NCBI RefSeq assembly: GCF_045310525.1
Contig: NZ_JBJHZY010000001.1
Location: 1,488,001 to 1,552,000, forward strand
DNA from: Clostridium_AT radicumherbarum
GTDB lineage: Bacteria > Bacillota > Clostridia > Clostridiales > Clostridiaceae
DNA length: 64,000 nt
Direction of reading: 5' to 3'
Every line of letters starts with the position of its first letter. Position 1 is the first letter of the stretch. Under the pieces are notes generated by a model. That model searched no databases, was not told the DNA's origin, and saw only the letters and a program-made list of their open reading frames with translations. Below are positions 52,012-60,879 of this stretch, one piece after another. Both the position numbers and the translations under genes were made by a program.

Positions 52012-55000
52012 GTGAGTTATAAAAATAGTTATGATAAGGAAGTGAATTTTGAAAATGACCTAATTAAGATGCTTATTGAAGATAAAGGATGGAAGGATGG
52101 TGTCCTTGAATATCCTACAGAAGAAGAGCTGATTAGAAATTGGGCAGATATAATTTATAATAGAAATAGAAGTGTGGACAGACTGGGCAATTATCCATTA
52201 ACTGAAGGTGAAATGAACCAAATTATGACGCAAATTTCAATGCGTAAAACACCATTGAAACTAAATGGACTTATCAATGATGGTATAGTTCAGATAGTAA
52301 GAGATGAGGAGCAAGATACTCATAATTTCAAGAAAACAGTATCCTTGGATATTTTTAATCGAAAGGAAATTGCAGCAGGAAGAACATTTTATCAGATTGC
52401 AAGACAGCCTAAGTATAGAGCTAAGGATAGTATTTACCCTAATCGTAGGGGAGATTTTTGCCTTCTGATAAATGGTATGCCTTTGATACATGTGGAGTTA
52501 AAGAAAAGCTGCATTCCGGTAAGTGAAGCACAATATCAGATTCAGAAATATTTGAGTGAAGGAGTTTTTACAGGTATTTTTTCTCTTGTACAGATTTTTA
52601 TAGCTATGAATCCAGAGGAATGCACGTACTTTGCTAATCCAGGAAGTTCGGATAAGTTTAATCAGAATTTCTGTTTTCATTGGGCCGATAGTAACAATGA
52701 TCCTATTAATGAATGGCAGGATATAGCAGGTGATTTGATTTCTATTCCTATGGCGCATTATATGATTGGATTTTATACTGTAGCAGATAATACTGACAAA
52801 ACACTAAAGGTAATGAGAAGTTACCAGTACAATGCTGCCAGTGCGATCGCTGATAGAGTGACTAAAATGCGTTGGAACGATAAGACCATTTATGGTGGCT
52901 ATGTTTGGCAGACTACAGGCTCTGGTAAGACTATGACCTCGTTTAAGTCAGCCCAGTTGATTGCAAACTCTAAAGATGCTGATAAGGTTGTGTTTTTAAT
53001 GGATCGAATTGAACTTGGGATACAATCTCTTAGAGAGTATCGTGGCTTTGCGGATGAAGCTGAAGAAGTACAAGCAACAGAAAATACAGATATTTTGATA
53101 TCAAAACTTAAAAGCCCAGATACAGAGAATACATTAATTGTTACATCTATTCAGAAGATGAGTCGTATCAAGCAGGAAGATGGTGTAAACAATCATGATA
53201 TAGAGCTGATAAATAGCAAGCGTATAGTATTTATTGTTGATGAATGCCATAGAAGTGTATTTGGAGAGATGTTATCAACAATAAAGTTTACATTCCCTAG
53301 AGCAATATTTTTTGGCTTCTCTGGTACTCCTATATTGGATATTAACAAGAAAAAGGATTCTACTACTGCGGATGTATTTGGAAATGAACTTGAGGGGGCT
53401 AGGTACACAGTTGCTGATGGTATGCGTGATAAAAATGTACTTGGCTTTGACAGCATTCCTCAGCCTACTTATAAGGATAAGGAATTAAGAAGATTAGTAG
53501 CGCTAGATAAGGCAAGAGCTACTGATGAAGCAGAAGCACTTGCTGACGAAAATAAGAAAGAAGTATACCTTCACTGGATGAATGATGTTCCAATGGGAGA
53601 AGAATTAGATGATGAAGGAAACAGATTGGAAAGCATCGAGGGAGCATTATCAGATGCACTGTATAATTGCGATAAACACAGAAATAAAGTTATCGATGAT
53701 ATTTTGGATAATTGGGTATCACAAAGTCTTGATGGTAAATACCACGCAATCCTAGCATGCAGTAGTATTGCAGAGGCGATTGAATATTATAAACTAATGA
53801 AATCAAGAGAATGTTATTTGAAAGTGACAGCTGTTTTTGATCCTAGTGATGGAAATAATGAACACTCTATCGAGAAGATACATGGAATTCATGATATTTT
53901 AAGCGACTACAATCAGATGTATGATAAGACTTTCGGAATTTCTACTTATTCTGGATTTAAAAAAGATGTGTGTGCAAGATTAGCACATAAAGAACCTTAT
54001 CTTGCAGTGGAAAACGATAAGAAAAAGTGTTTAGATATTTTGATTGTTGTTGATCAGATGCTTACTGGATATGATTCAAAGTGGCTTAATACATTGTATA
54101 TGGATAAAATCTATAGATGGAACAATATAGAAATGGTCATACAAGCGTTCTCACGTACAAACAGAGTGTTCCAAAATGATAAAAAGCACGGAATAATTAG
54201 ATATTATCGTAGACCCTATACAATGAAAAATATAATTGAATATGCTTTCAAATCATATTCAGGGGATAAGCCATATGGAATATTTGTGCCTAAACTTAAG
54301 CAGAATCTTGAAAATATGAATTACGCATTTTCTGATATAAAGGATATTTTTGTGCTTGCAGATATTCCGGATTTTTCTAGACTACCTGCTGAAGCAGATG
54401 AGAAAAGGAAGTTTGCTAGTTTGTTCAGACAGCTTCACAATTATCTTGAATCTGCTAGAGTACAGGGATTTGTATGGGAAAAATTAGAATATGGAGAAGA
54501 TGAAGGGATTTTTGATGGAAATGTCACAGTTCTTTTTGATAAGATCACATATGAAACATTATTGGCACGTTATAAAGAGTTAAGAAGAGGCGGCGGCGGA
54601 CCAAGTGTTGATGTTGGATATGATATTGACCCATATTTAATGTCTTTGCCTACTGATAAAATTGATTCTGACTATATGAATTCAAGATTTAGAAAATATT
54701 ATAAGATGGTTGAAGAAGGTGCCGATGAGGAAAATAAGAGTGCTATGCTTAATGAACTGCACAAATCTTTTGCTACTCTTTCTCAAGAAGAACAGAAATA
54801 TGCTCATATGGTCATTAGAGATATTCAGAATTCAGTTTTGCTGTATGATGAGTCAAAATCAATTAATGATTATATTTCTTCATATAGGACAAAGGCAAGG
54901 AATGAAGAATTACATAACTTCGCTATCAAACTTGGTATAGATGAAAATGCTTTAAGAGAATTTATGTCATTAAATGTTAATGAGCATAATATTGATGAGT

Positions 55001-55158
55001 TTGGGCGTTTTGAAAAGTTAAAACAAACTATAGATATTGATATTGCACAGCTTTATTTTGAGAGAAAAGAAGGTTTATCAATTCCAAGGCGTAAGATACA
55101 TCCTAAAATTGATAAAATGCTTAGAGAATTTATTCTTAATGGAGGAAATGAAGTGTAA
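52012..55158 (+). CDS. hsdR: Type I restriction enzyme endonuclease subunit HsdR
   Basis: 1048 residues, GTG start eight bases behind GGAGG. N-terminal PD-(D/E)xK nuclease: GDFCLLINGMPLIHVELKK (Asp about 147, ExK near 162). SF2 translocase domains with Walker A TTGSGKTMTS near 303, motif II IVDECHRS near 410, motif III FGFSGTPI and QAFSRTNRV motif VI. The C-terminal helical region binds the methylase. It cuts unmethylated DNA after ATP-driven translocation. It is the last gene of the hsd operon. Confidence 0.96.
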   Translation: MSYKNSYDKEVNFENDLIKMLIEDKGWKDGVLEYPTEEELIRNWADIIYNRNRSVDRLGNYPLTEGEMNQIMTQISMRKTPLKLNGLINDGIVQIVRDEEQDTHNFKKTVSLDIFNRKEIAAGRTFYQIARQPKYRAKDSIYPNRRGDFCLLINGMPLIHVELKKSCIPVSEAQYQIQKYLSEGVFTGIFSLVQIFIAMNPEECTYFANPGSSDKFNQNFCFHWADSNNDPINEWQDIAGDLISIPMAHYMIGFYTVADNTDKTLKVMRSYQYNAASAIADRVTKMRWNDKTIYGGYVWQTTGSGKTMTSFKSAQLIANSKDADKVVFLMDRIELGIQSLREYRGFADEAEEVQATENTDILISKLKSPDTENTLIVTSIQKMSRIKQEDGVNNHDIELINSKRIVFIVDECHRSVFGEMLSTIKFTFPRAIFFGFSGTPILDINKKKDSTTADVFGNELEGARYTVADGMRDKNVLGFDSIPQPTYKDKELRRLVALDKARATDEAEALADENKKEVYLHWMNDVPMGEELDDEGNRLESIEGALSDALYNCDKHRNKVIDDILDNWVSQSLDGKYHAILACSSIAEAIEYYKLMKSRECYLKVTAVFDPSDGNNEHSIEKIHGIHDILSDYNQMYDKTFGISTYSGFKKDVCARLAHKEPYLAVENDKKKCLDILIVVDQMLTGYDSKWLNTLYMDKIYRWNNIEMVIQAFSRTNRVFQNDKKHGIIRYYRRPYTMKNIIEYAFKSYSGDKPYGIFVPKLKQNLENMNYAFSDIKDIFVLADIPDFSRLPAEADEKRKFASLFRQLHNYLESARVQGFVWEKLEYGEDEGIFDGNVTVLFDKITYETLLARYKELRRGGGGPSVDVGYDIDPYLMSLPTDKIDSDYMNSRFRKYYKMVEEGADEENKSAMLNELHKSFATLSQEEQKYAHMVIRDIQNSVLLYDESKSINDYISSYRTKARNEELHNFAIKLGIDENALREFMSLNVNEHNIDEFGRFEKLKQTIDIDIAQLYFERKEGLSIPRRKIHPKIDKMLREFILNGGNEV

Positions 55159-55965
55159 AAATGGTAACGTTTTGGTAACAGAGTAAGGTTATACAATTGG
55201 GAAAATTATTTATTGGGTTGGTTACTACCTTGACAAAACACTATACGGATTATGTACTTTACTAATAAGAAATTCTAGATTAAGGATGGAAGGTTTGAAT
55301 TTGGGAATAATCTAATTTATTTGGAAAGTTCATTTGCAGAAGAAAATTCATCTAGACAGCATCAAATTTGAGATATAATAACGGTCTATACTGTAGATGG
55401 AGGAATATCTGATGGTATTACAGAAAATGAAGTGAAATCAACTATATTCTTCAAGGGTTATACACTGGTAGAGTTTATGGGCTAAATGGGAATAATTGCT
55501 CAATGGATGGATTATTACAGCATAATGTTATGAAGCTTTCCCAGAAACTTAACCAGCTATTCACTGGTGTTAGTATAATATTGTAGACATAGAAAGCCGA
55601 ATACAGCAGATAAAATTCTAATTCGCTAAACATGGATTTAGCGAAGTAATAGTTTTGCAACTAAGGATGAAAATGCAATAAATAAAGTATGTTTTGATGT
55701 AAATCTTTCTGGTGAAGAAGTTGAACAAGCTCTAAAGGATTTAGTTTGTTTCGTATAGTAGGGCTTCATGGGAAAATTTATTTTAGATTATATGACAAAA
55801 ATTATATAATGTTGGATTTATTGATTACAATGATGGATGCTTTTATATGAAGATTCACACTGATGAATAATCTCAAAAACAGTAACTTAAAGAACATGAA
55901 TAATTGCTATAAATAGCGGAAAAAATTAGTAATAGCTTTCACCAAAATAGGAGGAATCTATTATT
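55159..55965. other. Decayed gene-free stretch after hsdR
   Basis: About 800 bases with no intact ORF. Short readable runs such as VCFDVNLSGEEVEQALKDLV near 55690-55750 and frequent stops suggest decayed coding DNA of unknown origin. A perfect 9-bp inverted repeat (TTCGCTAAA and TTTAGCGAA, 6-base loop) lies at 55622-55645. I recognise nothing else. Confidence 0.5.
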
Positions 55966-56431
55966 ATGAATGTCACAGAACTATACCGTAAGCAAAAGCC
56001 TTATATTAAAAAGGATGAAGTAGGAAGAACTTATGAAGAAGCTGTATTACATGCCCCAGGTTATGTAAGGTTTGTTCAAAATGCATATAGAGTTAGAAAT
56101 AAATTTTTTTGGAGGTAATAGATCTAGTTCTAAAGAAAGAGATTGGCTGGAAGAATATATAAGGTTAAATGATGTTGAAGGTAAGAAATTGCTACGAGGA
56201 GGAGACATTATTTACCTACATGGAAATGAGTATTACAGAACTAGAGGAGAGTCTATAGAATTTCTAGCTGCGCTTATAAGAATGATGCAGCATAGATTAG
56301 GCATCCGTGAGGGCATAACTATGAATGGGCTTGAGCTTGCTAGAGAAGATAGAGACTGGGTAATGGAATATGCAAGAAATGCAGAAAAAGAATTAGAATT
56401 ATACTATGAATCTAAGAGATATTTTATATAA
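55966..56431 (+). pseudogene. Frameshifted gene of unknown family (T7 slip site)
   Basis: The ATG at 55966 has a strong AGGAGG. It reads 50 codons (MNVTELYRKQKPYIKKDEVG...) to a stop at 56116-56118. A different frame stays open from 56072 to 56431. The junction is a run of seven T (56104-56110); with six T the two parts read as one 154-residue protein, passing through VRNKFFGGNRSSSKERDW without a break. No domain was recognised; the second part has paired helices (GITMNGLELAREDRDWVMEY). It could be a pseudogene, a slippage-controlled gene or a base-call error. Confidence 0.7.
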
Positions 56432-56499
56432 GTTGTAAATCTTAATAGTGTAGTATATAAATAAAAAGACATGCCAATAATCTTAATGAGGTGAATAGC

Positions 56500-57009
56500 A
56501 TGTCTTTTAAAATTACATGGAAAACGCATATACTCTGTCTAATCTTATCTATAATTATCACTGTTATATTAGGTAATATTCCAAGCATGATTTTAGATGA
56601 ATTTTTTGCTCATAATTTTATCCTGTATCCAACCCATAATATTCTAATTAATTTCTCTTTCTACATTATTATATTATATATTCCGATAACCTGTTTTCAT
56701 GAGTTCATACATGGTTCTACATATAAAATATTTGGAGGTAAAGTAAAATACGGATTTAAAGGTATATATGCTTTTACTCAGGAAGTATCGGGCAAACCTG
56801 TTAGTAGAACTGAATTTTTAATAATTTTACTAAGTCCTGTTGTGATAATATCACTTCTTAGCCTGATTTTTAACAACTGGCTAGTACACATGATATTTCT
56901 ACTGAATGTTTTAGGTTCTAGCGGAGATATTCTTATGAGCCTATATTTAGCTAGAATAAATTACAAGTCAAAAATAATTGATAAGTCTTACGGTTTTGAC
57001 TACATATAA
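56500..57009 (+). CDS. DUF3267-like integral membrane protein with HExxH motif
   Basis: 169 residues from the ATG at 56500 (GAGGTG upstream). Four hydrophobic segments; the second is followed by the zincin-like motif FHEFIHGSTYKIFGGKVKYG at the membrane face, typical of DUF3267 putative metalloproteases. A further LLSPVVIISLLSLIF helix follows. The fold suggests an intramembrane or membrane-linked peptidase of unknown substrate. Family proteins are scattered in Firmicutes and have no proven function. Confidence 0.8.
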   Translation: MSFKITWKTHILCLILSIIITVILGNIPSMILDEFFAHNFILYPTHNILINFSFYIIILYIPITCFHEFIHGSTYKIFGGKVKYGFKGIYAFTQEVSGKPVSRTEFLIILLSPVVIISLLSLIFNNWLVHMIFLLNVLGSSGDILMSLYLARINYKSKIIDKSYGFDYI

Positions 57010-57044
57010 TATGAAGAAAAAATTTAGGCAGTCACAAATTAAAA

Positions 57045-57830
57045 TTAAAATCTATTATAATAATAGTTATCTTCATCGTATTTAACCTCAGCATCTTTCT
57101 CATTAAAGTCTGAGCTCAAATCGATACCAACTTCCTCATGGGCATTGTCGGAGTTAGATTTATGCTTTATAGATCTATAGTTATGAGGATATTTATATAA
57201 AGTTACTCTATCAATGCCATCTTTGTTAAGTCCATTTGCATCGAATCCTTGTTTGTCAAATCATTCATTGTCAAAACCATTTTTATTATAACCGCTTCTA
57301 TCAAGTCCATTTTTATCATATCCATCTTTATCATATCCGTAAATATCAAGCCCCTGCCTATCATATCCGTCTTTATTATATCCTAACTTATTAAAGCCAT
57401 TTCTGTCTTAACCGCTCCTATTATATCCTTTAAAATCAAATCCTTGCCTGTCAAATCCTTGTCTATCAAATCCTTTAAAATCGAACCCACTACTATTAAA
57501 GCCTTCTTCATTGTATCCATTTACATCATAGCCATTTCTATCAAAGCCGTATTTGTTAAAACCATTTATATCAAATCCATCACGATTATAACCTTCTGAG
57601 TCAAAACCATAACAATCATAAATTTTTACGTTTTTATGTTCATTTTTACGTTCATTTTTTTGTTTAAAATCATTTATAAGTTTGGCTTCACCTTTATTAA
57701 TAAGGAATTGAGCTACGTCAATACCTTTTTCTAAATTGCCGCTAGCAAAAACTTCAGCAAATTTATCCATAGTATATGTAGTTCCATAGAATGTTATTTT
57801 TGAGTCTTTATCTAATTTCACTAAAATCAT
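57045..57830 (-). pseudogene. Pentapeptide-periodic repeat protein interrupted by two stop codons
   Basis: The ATG at 57830 has AAGGAGAT upstream. A non-repeat head of about 70 residues (MILVKLDKDSKITFYGTTYT, then a basic KNERKNEHKN linker) leads into G-[FY]-[DN]-x-x repeats. Frame stops are TAA at 57408-57410 after 140 residues and TGA at 57261-57263. Repeats continue in frame through both, then a non-repeat acidic tail (HEEVGIDLSSDFNEKDAEV) ends at a TAA at 57045-57047. The first 140 codons (57408-57830) may still make protein. Similar GFDxx repeats occur in uncharacterised bacterial proteins; the function is unknown. Confidence 0.75.
57200..57640 (-). repeat. Tandem 15-bp repeat coding for five-residue G-[FYL]-[DN]-x-x units
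   Basis: About 27 units in one frame on the minus strand (for example GFDRQ, GFDFK, GYNRS, GYDKD), including across both in-frame stops. Units differ at the last two positions more than at the first three, so selection for the GFD core acted before decay. Confidence 0.85.
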
Positions 57831-57967
57831 CTCCTTATGAGAAAATTTATATAATTATTTATTCTATGAGAATGCTGTAAATCCTGCTAAAAAGGAGTAT
57901 AATTATGTAAGAATTGTTAGTTTTATAATATTTAAAGTAATTTTAATAAATATATGGGGGGATTATT

Positions 57968-58732
57968 ATGACTTCTGATCAATATGTATCTTCAATAATA
58001 AGTAAGTATAAGGTAAAAGACGAAATTGACGCTTTGACCCAACTTTTCGTTATATATCCACTTGAGAAGATAATAAGAAATTGGGCAAGTACCTGGTTAG
58101 ATGAAATTAAAATTTCTGGTTCTCGTGCTAAAGGAACTGCAATTAATCTATCTTCTGATTTAGACCTGTTTATCTCATTGAAATCAAGTAATCCATTTAC
58201 TTTAAAACAGATTTATAATTCCTTATATGATGCAATAATTAAAGAAGGTATAAGCGCAAGAAAACAGAATGTTTCAATTGGAATAAATTATCAAGGACAT
58301 AATATTGACTTAGTTCCAGCTAGTAGACACTCTGGTAATACAAATTATCATTCACTTTATAAAAGTAAGGCAGATTCGTGGACTCAGACTAATATAGATA
58401 AACATATAAATTTAGTAAAAGATTCAGGGCGTAGAGATGAAATAATTGCTTTAAAGATATGGCGCAAACTACATGGACTTGATTTTCCATCAATCTATCT
58501 TGAATTAACGGTATTAGAGGCTTTATATTATAAAAACAAAAATCAGCTAGGCTTCAATTTCCTTACTATATTAGAGTATCTGCAAAATGAATTCGTAGAA
58601 AAACGAATTGTGGACCCATCAAATACAAACAATGTTATTTCAGATGATTTGTACAAATATGAAAAGCAAGCCATAGCAGCTAAGGCTATGGAAAGCAGAA
58701 GTGCAAAGGCTTGGGAAGAAATCATATGGTAA
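57968..58732 (+). CDS. Nucleotidyltransferase of the CD-NTase/OAS-like type
   Basis: 254 residues, GGGGGG upstream. The polymerase-beta-like core is complete: GSRAKGT at 51-57, the metal pair D64 and D66 in SSDLDLFI, and the third acid D114 in HNIDLVPAS. The helical C-terminal half (RDEIIALKIWRKLHGLDFPSIYLELTVLEAL) resembles PAP/OAS and bacterial CD-NTase proteins. It could make cyclic or linear oligonucleotides as a CBASS-type alarm, or nucleotidylate a target as toxin. The nuclease-like gene follows 13 bases later, forming a two-gene unit. Confidence 0.82.
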   Translation: MTSDQYVSSIISKYKVKDEIDALTQLFVIYPLEKIIRNWASTWLDEIKISGSRAKGTAINLSSDLDLFISLKSSNPFTLKQIYNSLYDAIIKEGISARKQNVSIGINYQGHNIDLVPASRHSGNTNYHSLYKSKADSWTQTNIDKHINLVKDSGRRDEIIALKIWRKLHGLDFPSIYLELTVLEALYYKNKNQLGFNFLTILEYLQNEFVEKRIVDPSNTNNVISDDLYKYEKQAIAAKAMESRSAKAWEEIIW

Positions 58733-58745
58733 GGGGAGGAGCACA

Positions 58746-59480
58746 GTGGGGACTATAGATTTAAAAGAACTTTTTTATGGACTGCAAAAGCAAATGATAG
58801 CTGAACTTAAAACTAATAGGGAATGCATACCTCATCCAGGCACCAAAGGAGATTGCTCCGAGATAAACTGGATTGAGTGGTTAAAAAAATATTTACCCAA
58901 AAGATATAGTGTAGACAAAGCATTTATAATAGATTGTAATAATAGTATTAGTGAACAAATAGACATTGTAATTTATGACCAACAATACTCACCATTTGTT
59001 TTTAATCAAGGTGCTGCTAAATATATTCCAGCAGAAAGTGTTTATGCCATATTTGAAGTAAAACAGGAACTTAGCAAATTCAATGTGCAATATGCGGCAG
59101 AAAAAGCAGAAAGTGTCCGAAATCTTACACGAACTTCTGCGCCTATAATGCATGCTGGAGGTAGCTTTCCTCCGAAAGAGCCCAAAGAAATATTAGCAGG
59201 GCTGCTAACTCTAACAAGTACATGGGTAGATCCACTTGGCGAATCCTTTGACAATTGCTTAAAGAGTCTTAGCAAGAAACAGAGGCTAAATATAGGGTGT
59301 ATTCTAGAGTGTGGTTCATTTTTAATAAATTATACTGAGGGGATGCTAGATATAAAGAAAAGCACCAATGAAGAGGCTTTTATATCATTTTTCTTAAATT
59401 TACTCATGGAATTACAGAAAGTTGGGACTATAACAGCAATGGATATAATGCGATACGCTCAAGTATTAGATTCTATTTAA
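58746..59480 (+). CDS. DUF6602-like PD-(D/E)XK nuclease-family protein
   Basis: 244 residues from the GTG at 58746, six bases after GGGGAGG; the frame is open upstream into the nucleotidyltransferase gene without a start signal. The N-terminal half carries the nuclease pattern: Glu39 in DCSEINWIEWLKKYLP, Asp73 in SEQIDIVIYDQQYSP and ExK at 104-106 in YAIFEVKQEL. This matches DUF6602, a family with a nuclease-like core and no known function. It is probably the effector or partner of the nucleotidyltransferase. No SAVED or other nucleotide sensor domain is visible. Confidence 0.75.
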   Translation: MGTIDLKELFYGLQKQMIAELKTNRECIPHPGTKGDCSEINWIEWLKKYLPKRYSVDKAFIIDCNNSISEQIDIVIYDQQYSPFVFNQGAAKYIPAESVYAIFEVKQELSKFNVQYAAEKAESVRNLTRTSAPIMHAGGSFPPKEPKEILAGLLTLTSTWVDPLGESFDNCLKSLSKKQRLNIGCILECGSFLINYTEGMLDIKKSTNEEAFISFFLNLLMELQKVGTITAMDIMRYAQVLDSI

Positions 59481-59493
59481 CATTATTGTTCTT

Positions 59494-59535
59494 AGCTTTA
59501 AAGTATATCTACCTTATTAGATATACTTTAAAGCT
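59494..59535. repeat. Perfect 18-bp inverted repeat at the right island border
   Basis: AGCTTTAAAGTATATCTA and TAGATATACTTTAAAGCT flank a 6-base loop. It starts 14 bases after the nuclease gene. There is no T run, so a pure terminator role is uncertain. Confidence 0.8.
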
Positions 59536-59635
59536 ACTTGACGTTTCAAAGATTTTTATTTATATATAATACTATATTAGAACTTTCTCTTGTGGCTTAA
59601 CAAATGATAGTTCTTAAGGAAATCCGCATTAATAT

Positions 59636-59711
59636 CTGGGTATGGCGCAGATGGTAGCGCGCTAGAATGGGGTTCTAGAGGTCGCAAGTTCAAATCTTGT
59701 TACCCATACCA
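59636..59711 (+). tRNA. tRNA-Pro (anticodon GGG)
   Basis: 76 bases, ending in encoded CCA. The D stem is GCGC/GCGC, the anticodon stem CTAGA/TCTAG with loop ATGGGGT (anticodon GGG, G37 as in proline tRNAs), and the T stem GCAAG/CTTGT with loop TTCAAAT. The acceptor arms pair at six of seven positions; position 1 (C) faces T at position 72 rather than the usual G. A GGG proline tRNA is uncommon in AT-rich clostridia, so this may be an accessory or mobile-element tRNA. Confidence 0.88.
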
Positions 59712-59715
59712 AAGG

Positions 59716-59752
59716 AAAGTCTGTAATTCAAACGAGTTACAGACTTTTATAA
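59716..59752 (+). terminator. Terminator after tRNA-Pro
   Basis: AAGTCTGTAA and TTACAGACTT form a 10-bp stem followed by a T-rich tail. Confidence 0.75.
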
Positions 59753-59804
59753 ATTTCTGATATTTAATTTTAAAAGGCTTAAAACCATAATCCAACCATT
59801 AAGC

Positions 59805-60026
59805 CTATTTTACTTTAAAAAGTAAGCTCTCAAGGGTACTATGGTTAACAGCATTAGCACATCTAGTGCTACAATAAATCTTTTTCTTATTTGTATGAAG
59901 AACTGGAAAGTAAGTTGAACACGTCACATTAGCACATTTCTTAACTATTCTAAATTTTGGATTTAAGAAAAAAATAGCAAAGTATATAGCCCTTGTAGAT
60001 TGGCAAGCAAAATTATAAATCAACAT
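59805..60026 (-). pseudogene. Zinc-finger (CGNR-like) protein fragment
   Basis: 73 residues with KKCANVTCSTYFPVLHTNKKK then YCSTRCANAVNHS, a C-x4-C...C-x3-C arrangement like the CGNR zinc finger at the end of larger DUF1470-type proteins. There is no ribosome site before the ATG and an in-frame stop lies just upstream, so it looks like the 3' remnant of a longer gene. Confidence 0.5.
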
Positions 60027-60124
60027 CGAATATTACATATGTTTCACAAATAATTAACAGTGGAATAAATGACATTGAACTATAAAGATTACTTATTTCT
60101 TTTCAGTGTTGTATAAGAGAACGC

Positions 60125-60153
60125 ACATAGATTTGTGTAAATCAAATCTATGT
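60125..60153. terminator. Inverted repeat between the fragment and DUF2922 gene
   Basis: ACATAGATTTG and CAAATCTATGT form a perfect 11-bp stem. A second hairpin follows at 60175-60202. Confidence 0.6.
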
Positions 60154-60174
60154 ACGTACATTTGCCTAACCTTT

Positions 60175-60202
60175 GGGGGTACCTTGAGCAGATACCCCTT
60201 TT
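60175..60202 (-). terminator. Terminator of the DUF2922 operon
   Basis: GGGGTA (60176-60181) pairs with TACCCC (60193-60198). Reading from the minus strand it lies directly after the DUF2922 stop. Confidence 0.6.
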
Positions 60203-60204
60203 AA

Positions 60205-60426
60205 TTATCTAACCTCAAGTGCAGTAACATTTTTCTCAGTAATCTGAGCAGAATGTTTTGTTACAAGGTTGCCGCCGGATGACTTAAATATATTTTTTGC
60301 TATTATTACATCCATGGCAGCAGACACTTCATTTTGAGTAATATCATCTCTTACACCGGCAAGTGTAATACTTGCTCTTGAGCCTAATTCGTTTAAGAAA
60401 GTCATTACTAAACTTTTTTCTGCCAT
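60205..60426 (-). CDS. DUF2922 domain protein
   Basis: 73 residues from MAEKSLVMTFLNELG, with AAGGAGG upstream. Family signature: MTFLNELGSRASITLAGVRDDIT then the C-terminal ...ALEVR. DUF2922 genes accompany DUF1659 and YvrJ genes in Firmicutes, as here. Their function is unknown. It follows the DUF1659 gene after about 60 bases, in the same direction. Confidence 0.9.
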   Translation of the reverse strand: MAEKSLVMTFLNELGSRASITLAGVRDDITQNEVSAAMDVIIAKNIFKSSGGNLVTKHSAQITEKNVTALEVR

Positions 60427-60489
60427 TATATTTCCTCCTTTCACACGGAATATTTGGTATTCTAAGATTTACCATGGGTCAATTACCAA

Positions 60490-60714
60490 TTATGCATTTA
60501 CAAGTATATTGTCATCACTTCTTAAGATATCTGTGATTTCATATTGCAATAAAAGAGCTAAAGCATTTGCAGTATCTAATATGCTTTGATTGTCTGCGGT
60601 CACTTTTATGTTTGAGAACTTCTTTGCCTTGATGACATCTTTACCAGTTAAGTCTATGCCGTCTTTGTATTTAATTGTCATAGAAGATTGAGCTAATACA
60701 CTGTTTACTGCCAT
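60490..60714 (-). CDS. DUF1659 domain protein
   Basis: 74 residues (MAVNSVLAQSSMTIKYKDGIDLTGKDVIKAKKFSNI) with GGGAGGTG upstream. The DUF1659 pattern is the beta-rich start with G-x-D-x-x-G-K and the ILDTANALALLLQYEI helix. It forms a unit with DUF2922 and YvrJ. The role is unknown; a surface or phage-related small structural protein has been suggested by context in other genomes. Confidence 0.9.
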   Translation of the reverse strand: MAVNSVLAQSSMTIKYKDGIDLTGKDVIKAKKFSNIKVTADNQSILDTANALALLLQYEITDILRSDDNILVNA

Positions 60715-60835
60715 ATATATTCACCTCCCTTTTTATTATTTAATTGTGGCCACATACATAAATATGCACTTTGAAAATTATTTATCGGGTTAAAGATAAA
60801 AAATTAAAAAATATTTTACTTTAATAAAAGCAAAA

Positions 60836-60879
60836 AAGATTTCTCCTGCAGCAAACGTTTTGCCGCAGGAGAAATCTTT
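60836..60879 (-). terminator. Terminator after the YvrJ-like gene
   Basis: AAGATTTCTCCTGC and GCAGGAGAAATCTT form a perfect 14-bp stem; on the minus strand a T run follows. Confidence 0.85.

Noticed and set aside
52261..53456. Several minus-strand ORFs within hsdR
   Set aside because: All are shadows without ribosome sites or homology.
57200..57640. CRISPR array
   Set aside because: The 15-base periodicity is coding (five-residue repeats), with no spacers and no cas genes in the window.
57408..57830. Selenocysteine or readthrough as explanation for the repeat-gene stops
   Set aside because: The first stop is TAA, which cannot be selenocysteine, so decay or strain-specific truncation is simpler.
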